64,000 nt of DNA, taken from contig CM047805.1 of NCBI GenBank assembly GCA_026214975.1, positions 63,751,368-63,815,367 on the forward strand. Direction: 5' to 3'. Below the pieces are notes generated by a model. The model worked only from the letters and a program-made list of their open reading frames with translations. It was not told where the DNA came from and did no database searches. Shown here in pieces: positions 31,151 through 42,299 of the stretch. Positions within the stretch are counted from its first letter, which is position 1, and every line of letters begins with the position of its first letter. The DNA is from Gentiana macrophylla. Taxonomy: Eukaryota; Streptophyta; Magnoliopsida; Gentianales; Gentianaceae. The position numbers and the translations under genes were made by a program.

Positions 31151-33559
31151 ATGGCCACCGCAATCGATTCGAAAGATAGACGATTAATCACAGAGCTGGA
31201 TGAACTAACACTCGAAATGTATGAAGCTATGTGTCAAAACACTCTATTAGCCAGCTGTATACGAGAAAAAATCAAAAAGCAACCAGGATTGAACAACATT
31301 CTCGAAGTTCGCTTCAAAGAAAAACGAGATGTGGAAGGAATTTTGCAGTTTTGGCAAAATATGCGATTGATCAGGGACTCCTTGATTACTATAGTTCGTG
31401 GAGATCGCATTGTGTTCAATGAAAGAGTTATGAGATCACTCTTTGGGTTCGCAAATACAACAGCAACTTCAACAGAGTTAGCAACCCTACCATTGGAGAA
31501 AGAGGCTTTTCGCAATGATTACTTCGCCTCTGTAACCAATCGTGCACTGGTGTTCATGTCGACAAAATCAAGCCGAATTTGGACATCTCGGTAGATGGCT
31601 CAAAGCAAACACGTCATTGGAAAATCCAAAGGGATCAATATACTTTCGGAAGAAAATATTTTACTGATGAACATAATCTGGGAGAACATAGAATTTAATT
31701 GGGCAAAGTTATAGAGTCAATCAATTCAAGAAGCAATATTTTCTTTGAATTAGAAAGTATGGCAAAAGCTCAAGTGAAGGACAAGTAATCGATGGCGATT
31801 CATCAAGAAAACTCTTAGTGGAATCATTCAGTTTTATTTGGAAAGAATTAAGGAAGGAAAGCAAGCAAGAGAAACTGTGACATCAAAGGAAATCACAAAA
31901 ACAACTTTCCAACATGAAGGAAAACAGTCAACTGTGTCTCAGCAGCAAACTGAACACAGAGGGACCAAGCGAAAATCAGTATCCACAGAAGAAAGATCAG
32001 TTGTAAGATGCTTGTACCCTGAAATCTCAAGTGAGATAGCACCTACTGAGGGGGAACAACAATTGACAACTGAAAATATTCAAGACAATGTCACTGCTAT
32101 TCTTACTTCTCAAACACAACAGCAATCAGTTCAACAAACGGCACCAGTCTTCGAAGCTGACAAAGTCATAAGGCTGATGAAAATGAAACTTCTACAAGAA
32201 GATTCTCGTGATGCCAGTTTACAGACTGAAGAAAAATCACTCTTGGAGAAATTGGAAGTAAGAGATCTTTACTCTCTGTTTTCTATTAAGGAATTTCTTG
32301 ACAATTGTTACAAAAGGTTCACTGAGTTAGCGAAAAGAAGAGAATCAGGCACGTCATCTAAAGACAGTTCCCAGAAAAAGGATGATGATGATCATGATAG
32401 GCCAAGAAAAGAAGCTGATGATACTACAGTTTTGCAAACAATCACTCAATCACAACATCCCAAGAACGCAAACTGTACCACAGCAAGAAGCATTGTCAGT
32501 TGAAAACCAAACAACTGTCAATCAGCAAGCAGGTGATGAAATCAGAAAACTGATGGTTATTGATACTCAGAACAAGGATCAAGTGGAAGCTACATATGAT
32601 CCTTCTGATTTTCTATCTAAGGAGGAATTGGCCAAAGTTCATGAAAACTTGAAAATAGTACTCAGTCTAAGAGATACACAGAATGGTCTTTTATCAAACA
32701 TCTCTGGATATCTTGATTATAGAACTAGAACTGATGTTTCGGTTCATGCAAGACTAGAGATGATTCACAAAGCAAGTTCAAGTTCTGCTTCAGAGATTGT
32801 CTTACTCAAACAACAACTTGAAGACTCAACCGCAGTAGATAGAGAAACTCGTGCTCAGGCTCATTGGCATATTAATCAGCATATCTACGGGTTAGAAGCT
32901 CAACTTAAGGAAGTACTTGATTCTCAACGACAAATTTCAGAAGATCAAAAAACAACCCATGCCCTGGTAGATCAGTTATATGATGCCAAAAAGGGGGAAG
33001 CTGAAGAAGAAAAGCTGAAATTACTCGGAGAAATGAAGCGACTTGAAGAAGAACTACAAAGATACAGATCAGATCCTAAATTTTTGAAGAAAGAGTTAAC
33101 TGAAGATCAACTTATTGCAAAATACAATCAACTCAAGACGGAAGAGTTACTCTTACAAAGGATCTGTGGACGCAGTTTATCAAAGACTACAATCCTATTA
33201 AAGCCAAGTACAAGGATAGAACATTTGAGGAATCCTTGAACTACTTTTTGTCTGATATTTACTCAAAGCAAAAAATTGCACAACATAAGAAGAATCGAAG
33301 GATTGAAGATAAACTGAAGATCAAAGACAAGGTTGAACAAATTAAAACCGATCTAACAGAATTTGAAAAGTAATATCTGGAAGACTCAAGCTTACCTAAG
33401 CTAATTCAATGGAGAAGATGGGAAGAAAGTAGTCAAGTTGACTACAACAAGACCTTTTCTAAGGAAGACTCCAAACTTGAAGAAGATTTTCGTTTGTATG
33501 ACAAGGCAAAAAGATATGACTTAGTCATGCAAAAAGCTAAGAAGAAGCTCAGTCTTTAA
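31151..33559 (+). pseudogene. Copia-2 ORF2, multiple frameshifts
   Basis: ATG at 31151 (MATAIDSKDRRL). Frames 31151-31594, 31838-32503, 32382-33239 and a last segment to the stop at 33559 follow the copia-1 protein. N-terminal module: ITELDELTLEMYEAMCQNTL, NNILEVRFKEKRDVEGIL, RSLFGFANTT, NIEFNWA. Middle: acidic DDDDHDRP run. C-terminal: HWHINQHIYGLEAQLKEVL and helical QRYRSDPKFLKKEL. The frame breaks at 31550-31800 lie in a CTG/CAG-type damage patch. No membrane segment is seen; function unknown. Confidence 0.75.
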
Positions 33560-33691
33560 TCATAGATATTTGAACAAAATGCTTGTATCTAGTTTTTGCT
33601 CATTCTATTGAAAACCAGTTTTTCAGTTTTACAGTGTTTCTTATTGTATTGATCTTTAAGCTTTTCTTTTAGGGAGAGTTTTGGCATCATT

Positions 33692-33705
33692 AAAAAGGGG
33701 GAAAT
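33692..33705 (+). other. Polypurine tract of copia-2
   Basis: AAAAAGGGGGAAAT next to the 3' LTR, preceded by TTGGCATCATT. Confidence 0.88.
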
Positions 33706-35411
33706 TGTTGGAAATAAAATTTATGTTTTGATGATAATTCATCTTATTTATTATAATGTTATCTTAACCCCATTGATGAAGTGCTGAAGCTAGCTGTTAT
33801 AGTGGAAAGCTAAAAGATGTCTAGAACTGAATGTATATGTTTTATTAGAGTCTGATTTTTGTATAAGTTACATCAGACAAGCACTGTAATTAATAGTGTG
33901 TCGTAAAACTGAAAACCGGGAATCAATTAGAGAACTGGAAATCATCAAGACAAACAAACTGACTCGGAATACACCTACTGAAGAAGGTAAGTTCGCTGAG
34001 AGTTACAGACTCGGTTGGCTTATCTAGAAGATGGAAGAACTGAGGGACACAGACTCAGTTATTGAAGAATGAAGAACTGAGGGCACAAACTCAGTTATGA
34101 AGATTAAAAGTCGAGATCAGAAAGTTGGACTTCGTGCAAGATTGTGGTGACTCGAATCGACTTTATAGATCTTGTATGAAGACCTAAGAATCATAAGGAC
34201 AATGAATTCTTAGATGATAAATGTATCATGGTGTACTCTGATTAAGTCAATTATAATCAGATAAAAATTGGAGTACTGATTTTTGAAGAAGAATAAAATC
34301 TCAGTTAATGCTCCAAGTCAGTCAGGAAAATGACAGATGAAAAACTGACAAGGAAACTCAGTTTTATAAGTCAACCATCCAACAAACTGAAAGTACAATC
34401 GAACGTTGTAAAGAAAGAAATTTCATTGGATGAATCACTGACACAGCAGGAACGGTCAGAAAACATAACCGTTGCAAGATATACGTTGATACAATTCAAA
34501 TCAAAGTCAGATGAACATTGGACTTCACACTATAAATAGAAGACTTTGCACAAACAAAGTAGAGAGAACATATACAAGAATTAACAAGCAATTTGTGCAC
34601 TCTATTTGAATTGTTATCATCTCTGAACTACAACAAGATCATATCTAGTATTTCTTCAAGTGTTCAAAGCTACAAAGAATTTATCAAGAATTCAACACTC
34701 TGAAGAACCACAAACAAGAATCAATTTATTGATTCTCAGCCCAACTTTGATTCTATTTCAAAGGTTTAGACTGTGAAGCAAACCGGGAAGGTTTTGTCAA
34801 GGACAGTTGTGACAAGCAGTCGGGTAGACTGTGTTTGTGGTGGTAGCTGGTGAAGAGGCAATCCTACCCTCTAAGGACCAGTGGTCAAGCATTTGAAGAG
34901 CAGCAATTCTACCTGTTCTACAATTGTTTAGATAGTGAAGCTAGGGATAAGCCAAGGACTATTGTTTAGTCTTTTGTAATGATTCACCTCAAGAAGTTCT
35001 AGTGGAATTTTCCTCCGCACCACGGGAAGAGAGGACGATGGATTACACCACACGGAACCTCTATAACATCCGCCTCATTTACTTTACGCATTTACTTATT
35101 TATTTAGTATTTAATTACAAGATTGTGATACTTGATTGTTATACATCTCACAATACAACCGACATTCACGTAATTCGATTCACAACACTCGATTTCATAA
35201 TGAACAACAAGATCAATATAAAGGCTAAAATCATATCCGCTATTTGGTTGACTCGGGCCACTTAAGTCGTTTGATTTAATCTCACTTAGTCACTCAACTC
35301 CACACAAGTTTTATCTCGAACCCTAATCTGTTTTAAATTCAATTTTTGGTGACAAGTTTATTCACCCCCCCCCCCCTCTAAACTTGTGTTAGCCTTTCCA
35401 AGGGACCAACA
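33706..35411 (+). repeat. 3' LTR of copia-2 (1706 bp)
   Basis: Matches 23527-25242. TATAAATA at 34531-34538. A poly-C tract at about 35366-35378 precedes CTCTAAACTTGTG. It ends ACCAACA followed by the ACTGT duplication. Its 35140-35310 stretch shows dense CTG/CAG to CG-type differences from the 5' copy. Confidence 0.93.
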
Positions 35412-36235
35412 ACTGTATTGTCATCAGTGAAAGAGGTGATCAAGTTGTATTGGCTGGCAGAAGACAACAAAACATGTACATTGTGGATTGGTCTACTGCA
35501 GTTCCAGAAACCTGCCTGATTGTGCATACCAAGTCAGAATTCAATTGGTTATGGCACAAGAAATTAAATCACTTAAATTTTGATGACATCAATCAATTGG
35601 TGAAGAAGAGACTGGTGATTGGTTTACCTGAGATCACATTCAAGAAAGATACTATATGTGATGCATGTCAGCAAGGTAAACAGACCAAATCAAGCTTCAA
35701 ATCAAAGACTAAGCAATCAACTAATAGAGTCAAGGATCGGGCCGATTCGCTTTCTCTTGAACACCTGCTTGGTGATACTACTGATGCAACAACTGAAGCA
35801 GTTCAAGGATCTGCTGAACCCCCTATTGAAGATACAGCAGACTCTACTGAAGATGAGGTTCTTGAGAATCAATTTAACCAGAATCCACAATGGTTAAGGG
35901 ATCACCCTGTTGAACAAGTCATTGGCAACATTCAGCAAGGTGTAAGGACTAGAAGACAATTAGAAGCAATGTTTACTTGTTTTCTATCTCAAGTTGAACC
36001 TAAAGTTGTTGAAGAAGCAATTTCAGATCTAGATTGGATAATTTCTATGCAAGAAGAATTAAATGAATTTGAAAGAAATCAAGTTTGGACACTAGTTGAA
36101 AGGTCTAGTCATGCAAATATCATTGGTACAAAATGGGTATACAGAAACAAACTTGATAAATCTGGTACCATTGTAAGGAATAAGGCCGCACTCAGGTTGC
36201 AAAGGGCTATTCTCAAGGTAAGGAAAAGATTTTGA
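35412..36235 (+). pseudogene. Copia-3 integrase finger fused to RT leader; integrase core deleted
   Basis: Open frame with MYIVDWSTAVPETCLIVHTK, the HHCC finger (LWHKKLNHLNFDDI, CDACQQGKQTK), then directly after KQSTNR the sequence changes to DSLSLEHLLGDTTDATTEA, QWLRDHPVEQVIGN and GTKWVYRNKLDKSG, which belong to the integrase-RT linker and the start of RT. The DDE core and the integrase C-terminus (roughly 1 kb in copia-1) are missing, yet the reading frame is kept across the junction near 35730. A frameshift at about 36190 ends the frame. Confidence 0.87.
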
Positions 36236-36910
36236 TGAAACATATGCACCTGTTGCAAGATTGGAAGCTATCAGATTATTCTTGGCACATGCTGCATATA
36301 AGAACTTCAAAGTTTATCAAATGGATGTCAATAGTGCTTTCTTGCATGGCATCCTAGAGGAGGAAGTGTATGTTCAGCAACCTCCTGGATTTGAAGTTAA
36401 AGATCAAGAAGATAAAGTGTATAGACTCAACAAAGCACTTTATGGTTTGAAACAAGCACCAAGGGCATGGTATGAGACTCTATCTCAGTTCTTGGTGGAC
36501 AATGGTTTTACAAAAGGCACCATTGATAAGACTCTTTTCAGAATCAATGAGAAGGACAGCTACAGATTTATGTTGATGACATAATCTTTGGTTCTGAAAA
36601 TGAAATGCTATGTTAGAAGTTTGCAAATCTAATGAAGAGCAAATTCCAAATGAGTATGATGGGAGAAATGAACTACTTTTTTGGGATTGGAAGTTAAACA
36701 GATGAAGATGGAATCTTCATTCATCAAACCAAGTACACCAAGGAGCTGCTGAAGAAGTTTGGTATGGAAAACAGCACTAAGATATCAACTCCTATGAGTA
36801 CAAATATCAGGTTGGATGAAGATAAAGAAGGCAAAGATGTTGATCGACCTTATATGGAAGGATGATAGGCAATCTGTCAGACTTTATCGCCAAAGCAGAC
36901 TGATATATCC
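36230..36910 (+). pseudogene. Copia-3 reverse transcriptase, frameshifted
   Basis: 36261-36584 carries [36 protein letters not shown] and [19 protein letters not shown] ([14 protein letters not shown]) follows at about 36565-36605 in a shifted frame, with an in-frame stop (LC*KF) soon after. 36620-36910 holds [15 protein letters not shown] and later fragments. Clearly dead as written. Confidence 0.85.
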
Positions 36911-37019
36911 TTTGTTGTAGGTGTTTGTGCGATTTCAATCCAAACCTAAAAAAGTCATTTAAAATAAAAGAGTTCATAAATATCTAAAAGAGACTATGGG
37001 AGTAGGGATATGGTATTCC

Positions 37020-37490
37020 AAAGATGGAAGCTTCAAGGTTATATCCTACTCAGATTCTCGATTATCTTTGGATGCAAGATTGATAGAAAAAGCACCACAG
37101 AGGAACTCATCGCTTAATGGGAAATAGACTGGTTTTCTGGTTCAAAGAAGAAACAATTCCATATCAACTTCCACCTTGAAAGTCGAATACATTGTCTTCT
37201 TTGGAAGTTGTTGTGCACAAGTACTTTGGCTAAGACAACAATTAAGGGACTATGGAATTGAAGAAAAGAAATTCCAATAATGTGTGACAACACAAGTGCA
37301 AATGCAATCACAGAAAATCCTGTTTTGCACTCAAGAACCAAGCACATTGATGTGAGACATCATTTTATAAGAGATCATGTTGAAAAGAAGGATGTGGTGG
37401 TTTCAGATATCCTCATGAAGATCAACTTGTCGATATATTCACTAAACCACTTGATAGTGAAAGGTTGCTAAACTAAGGACTGAACTTGGA
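37020..37490 (+). pseudogene. Copia-3 RNase H, frameshifted
   Basis: Fragments: YSKDGSFKVISYSDS, then [20 protein letters not shown] in one frame, and [20 protein letters not shown] with [20 protein letters not shown] in the frame at 37280-37471. The pol end is at about 37490-37508 (ELGIIKVD*). Confidence 0.82.
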
Positions 37491-37529
37491 ATTATTAAAG
37501 TTGACTGATAATCAGCAGTGTACTGGAAT

Positions 37530-37740
37530 TCACCAAGGGGATTAGTCTTTGCTATGTTGGGTGAGCTCACTTAGCAGATTAGTCATTGGTATCAACAATT
37601 CCATGTACTTATTGTTGGACAATTGAGCAAATGAGGTTGCCAATGGGATTGGTCTTTTTCATGTTGGGTGAGCTCACTTGACAGATCAGTCATTGGTATT
37701 AAACTTCATCTTGTATTATCAGTTGGACAATAAAAAGGAA
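37530..37740 (+). repeat. Duplicated conserved non-coding block after copia-3 pol
   Basis: Two direct copies about 108 bp apart (37536-37620 and 37644-37730). Each has GGGATT(A/G)GTCTTT..ATGTTGGGTGAGCTCACTT..CAGAT(T/C)AGTCATTGGTAT and ends GTTGGACAAT. The core GTGAGCTCAC is a perfect 10-bp palindrome, and GATTAGTC occurs on both sides of it in the first copy. Single copies are in copia-1 and copia-2. Confidence 0.7.
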
Positions 37741-38155
37741 TTTAAGCCTCAACAGAGTGACCTTATCAACAAAGCATCGAGACACTATGTCAAGAGTCTT
37801 TGAACCAACCTCGCCGATGACAAGTCGCACGAATATTACGTTACACACCAAACTTATTAAAGTCAAAAAGCGATTGGCGGGATATTTATTTTATCCTTTA
37901 TAACCTCAGTTAACACGATCTAACGGTTACAAACGTTATTGAGAAGAAATGGGCCACGTGTCAAGTTAGCAGTTACTCAGATTAATCGTGGTTAATGTGG
38001 ATGTACGTGCACTGACAGTTACAACCACACTCTGTCTATATATACGCACTATATATACGTAAGAAACACTCTCATCGCAAAATGATTGTATCTCTGCTTT
38101 TACACTGTGTGAACACAGATTTACAAGCTTTCTTCTTCATCTTTTTCTTTTAACA
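37741..38155 (+). other. Copia-3 leader before ORF2
   Basis: No coding frame is supportable. 38030-38065 is TA-rich (TCTATATATACGCACTATATATACG), which could act as an internal TATA-like promoter for ORF2; 38130-38155 is pyrimidine-rich immediately before the ORF2 ATG at 38156. Function is inferred only from position. Confidence 0.4.
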
Positions 38156-41100
38156 ATGGGTGAAAAGACTGATGTTCAAGTCGGAACAAGACAAAGTGTG
38201 AGAGGTTTTGTTGTTGATACTAATAAAACAGAGTTAGCTATTAACATTGGTCGAAGAATAAGGAGATATGAAGGCCTGGAGAATGTGCTGAACATAAGAT
38301 TAGAAACAATCTCTTACACAAATGTTGTCGGTTTTGGAAGAATCTTGTGATAAAGGAAGGAGAAGAAGCATTCAAAACAACCGTGAATGCTCAAGAAATT
38401 GAAGTTTCCTCAAGTCTGCGAGGTAAGTTTTTGGTTTTGATGAAGTAATAGATGCTCCTGTAAATCCTCGAAGAAATGGGATTGTCAAGGAATGATTTTG
38501 TTGAAAGAATCAAGACCAATGATGCCATCAAATCAACTCTAGGCATCAATGTGAAACATATTGGTTATGAATACAACTGTTGAGCAAAATCATTGCTAAG
38601 AACATATTAGGTTTGGTTGGAAGTATGGATACTCTATCGGGACCCAAGATAGATAGAGCTTGATGATTATCTCATATATGAAATTTGATTGGGCTGGATA
38701 CTTTATCCACTACATGAAGAAAGTAGCCAAAGAAGAAAGAGAAGGGATAAGGAAATCCAAGGCCTTACCCTTAGGATAAATGGTTCAGGCCCTGCTGAAT
38801 CATTTGGAGATTCCTGATGCGGCACCTGAAAAGAAGATACAAGAAAGAGATTGATTATGCTATCCCTGGTCTGGATGATGATGAAGAAGGTGTTGCTGAG
38901 GCTGCTGAGAGTGATGATGATGGAATTGATGGTGATACTGGTGGTGAGCAGGTCAAGAAAGTTGTTAAGCCTGCTGCACCAAAGAAGATTACGGAGAAGA
39001 GAAAGGCTGCTGATACAAAGAAGACTACTGAGATGTTAAAGCCTAGAAAGACAAGAAAACAAACAGTGAGGCTCACGAGTCCACCGAGGGACCAAGAGAG
39101 ATTGAGGTTCTTGAACCTCATCTTTGCAAGAAAGAAAACAGTTGTTGAGATTTTCAAGGAACAACAGAAAGAAGCCAGTAGAAAGAAGAAGTCTAGTGTG
39201 ATTGAAATTGATGATGAGCCACTTTCCAAGAGGATGAAGGAGATTCTCCACAAAAAGAAACTTGGAAAGGGGAAACAATTGAAAATCCTGGAAGCTCAAA
39301 GAGAACAAGAAGAAGAAGGTGATGCTGAAGAAGAAGAAGAGGCTATTGAGGCAGAACCCTTAACAATCATCAAACCTTCTGAGGATGTAGAAGTTGTTTT
39401 TGAGCAACCTACTGAAGAGTCACAGCAGTCTCCTATACCTGAGCCTGTTGTTGAAGTTAGAGAATCCTCACCTGCTAAGGTTGCTGAGCTTTCTGAAAAT
39501 GCACAGGTTGCTGTTGAGAAATCTGTTGGAGAAACACAGCAGACTACTGACCCTGAGCCTGCTGTAGAATCTATTGAAGAACCACAGCAAACAATTGAAT
39601 CTACCCCTGCTGTGGAAGTGGAGAAATTGGTACAAGACCCTGCAATTCCTGCAATAGTTCAGGAAGAAGAGTCACTTTGCTAACCCCCGCTGATGAGCAT
39701 ATAAGTCAGGGGGAACAAAGTGTGGTACAGATGGAGGTAGCAGGAACTAATATCCAACCTGAGCAACCTACTGACCTTGAGACATCTGTGGAAGAAACTT
39801 TGAATCTACTTGTTGAGACCTTTGGAGGTCAGCAAGGTACTGGAACAGCTCCCAGAAGATCATTCTTACCCTATGAAAGGCATGAGAAAAAGAGGAAAGA
39901 AGGGTATGTTGATCCAAAGCTCCTGTTGGTGGCTAATTATTTCCAATGGAAGTTTGGATACTATAAAAGACAAAAGCCAGCTGCAGAACCAATGACAGAC
40001 TTTGAAGAATGGGCTTTTGAAATACTGGGAGTGGAGAATCTGTTGGATCTGGTTGATACCACCTTACTGCAATCAAGGCTGATGGATCTGTTTGATGATC
40101 AACAGAAAGAAGAGGGTATCAAGTTCAGGGTTCCAAGAGGTGATGATGATGACTCCTCATCATCTAATTCTGATGACAATCATCCCTCTGGTCCAGGAGA
40201 AACCAATGGAATCGCCATGTTCATCGAACCAAGGGTAGAAGCGAGCGCCATCGATCTGCCGGTCAATCCATAGAGGAATGGCAAACTGGACTGATGGATG
40301 AGGATGTGGAACATCTCACCATGGATGATATTGAGGCACAAATCAATGAGGGCATTGACATTGGTACAAACCAGATGGTTGGTGAGATTGATCATTTATT
40401 TATTGAAGAACCTGCTGAACATGTTGATGATCAGCAGACTGTGGACTCAACTGATGAGAGAGTTACTGATCATGATGAACCAAGTGTCAGTTCTGAGGAT
40501 TCAATTCAATATCAACCTTTGGATTGACACCGAAAGCACTCTAACCAACACCGCAAATCTTCCTCGAGGAAGGATTGGAGATATTGGGGAATTTCAACAA
40601 GAAAATATGGACATATTCCCTGATCAAGTTATTGTGGCATTTATTGCACAAGAATCAAGGCAATAAGTGGAGGTACAGGTTGCTGAGGATCAAACAGCAC
40701 CTGCACATAGGTTGGAACATGAGGTACAGGCTGTTGAGTCTCAAACAGCACCTGGACAAAGGTTGGAACAATCTTTGGGTTTGGAGGAAACCCCTGCTGT
40801 TGTTGTTGAAGAGGCTGCTGTAGTGGAGCCTACTAGAGTCAAGACCACTGTAGGGAAGGATGGTCAACAGTCTGTTGTTATTGATGAGGATGAGCAACTT
40901 TTGGACTATAACTACAGTGATGAAGAGTTTCAACTGTCTGAGGAAGAAGTTGTTGCTGATGAACCAGCACAAGATCCAATAATGGAAGATATTCTTGGTG
41001 CTATGGTTGAGGAAGGACCTCCCCCTGCTGGGAGAGATATGAGCAGAGCAATGGTTATGAGCAGACAAAGGGCTCAATATAATGTAGAAGAGCCTGCTGA

Positions 41101-42148
41101 TGGAGCTGCTGGAGAAATGACTGGTGGAGTACCAGAACATGTTGTGGAAGAGTTGAGGGCTGTCAGAAATGACATAACACAGTTAAGAGCTCAACTTGAC
41201 AGGCAGGAACAAAGATTTGAAGAACTGATGAGGCTAGTGGACAATAACAGACAATCTACTGAAACAGTTGCTTCAAACTTCACATCTACTCAAAATGTTG
41301 TTAATGATCTTATTCTAGATGTAAGGGGAATCAGGCAAGGAAATACACTGAAGGAAAAGTTTTTGATAGACCAACTTGCATCTATCCATCAAAAACTTGA
41401 TACACTTGCTGAAACACCTAAGCCTGCTGAGGCTGCTGGAACATCTCAACTTGCTGGATTGGATCCTAAACTTACTGAGAGGATAAATCTACTGGAGCAG
41501 ACTTTGCAATCAAGGATTACTGTAGTTGATACAAGAACTGAAATTATGGAAGGACAACTGAGTACTCTGGTTATCACACAGGAGAGTGTTCATGGCATGC
41601 TGTCCCGTTTTGTTGATGATGTCACTAAGGGGGAAGAGGGCCAAACAAAGAAGATAGCAAAAGAGGTCGCACAGTGGAACTCTCGTGCACTGGCGAGTTC
41701 AACTTACTGATGATCTCCTTAAACAATACAAGAATAAGTACTACAACAGGAGGAAACCTTATCATAACAAGGGATTTCATGAAGGTCTAAACTCATTCTT
41801 GGGATTGAAGTTTTGGGAAGCAAGAGTCAAAGCCTTAAGGGCAAGTTTCAGAGGTGGGAGAGGTTGAAGAAGTGGTAGAGGAGAAAGGAGTTTGCCTATC
41901 ACTAAAGCAAAGGACTCACTTAATGAATTCAAAGAATTATACATGAAATTTGGATTCAGAGTGAATCAAATTAATCTCATCCTACCAAGCATGGAACCGG
42001 GTGGGAAGAAGTGAATCCCTACATTGATTTCACTTTGATTGAAAATGAATGGATGAGAGAAATGATAGAAGAAATCGAGCCTACCAGAGAGCAAGTGGAG
42101 AAGGCTAGACAAGAAAGAGAAAGAAGACATGAGATCAAAGATACTTAA
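38156..42148 (+). pseudogene. Copia-3 ORF2, multiple frameshifts
   Basis: Starts MGEKTDVQVGTRQ at 38156, with GLENVLNIRLETIS matching the N-terminal module of the other ORF2s and KFDWAGYFIHYMKK at about 38680. 38817-39683 is Lys/Glu-rich with repeated Pro-Glu-Pro-Val/Ala-Val-Glu units. 39677-40273 has FEEWAFEILGVENLLDLVDT and an acidic-serine DDDDSSSSNSDD run. 40667-41710 ends in a long coiled coil (ITQLRAQLDRQEQRFEELMR). 41685-42148 carries TDDLLKQYKNKYYNRRKPYH, parallel to the copia-1 C-terminal domain. About seven frame changes. No signal peptide or membrane segment seen. Confidence 0.72.
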
Positions 42149-42286
42149 TATCATTTTATCTTTTGTCAGATCTAGATCTCAGAATATGTGAACAAAAGTT
42201 TATAATGAAAGATGATCAAATTTGTTCTGCTTTTTTGTTTTAATCTTTTGCTTTTGTTGTTAGGTGAGGGTAGTGGCATCATCACC

Positions 42287-42299
42287 AAAAAAGGGAAAT
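42287..42299 (+). other. Polypurine tract of copia-3
   Basis: AAAAAAGGGAAAT before the LTR, preceded by GGCATCATCACC; a shorter G-run than in the other copia elements. Confidence 0.75.

Larger units (their letters stand above)
23527..35411 (+). mobile_element. Copia-2: full-length Sirevirus-type Ty1/copia element (11,885 bp)
   Basis: Both LTRs (23527-25242 and 33706-35411), PBS, PPT and 5-bp target duplication ACTGT (23522-23526 and 35412-35416) are present. Gene order is gag, protease, integrase, RT, RNase H and ORF2. It is inserted into the protease linker of copia-3. The RT keeps YVDD. Gag C-terminus, protease and integrase look badly broken, but much of that damage is in patches of CTG/CAG-type changes that may be consensus errors. 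Confidence 0.95.
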
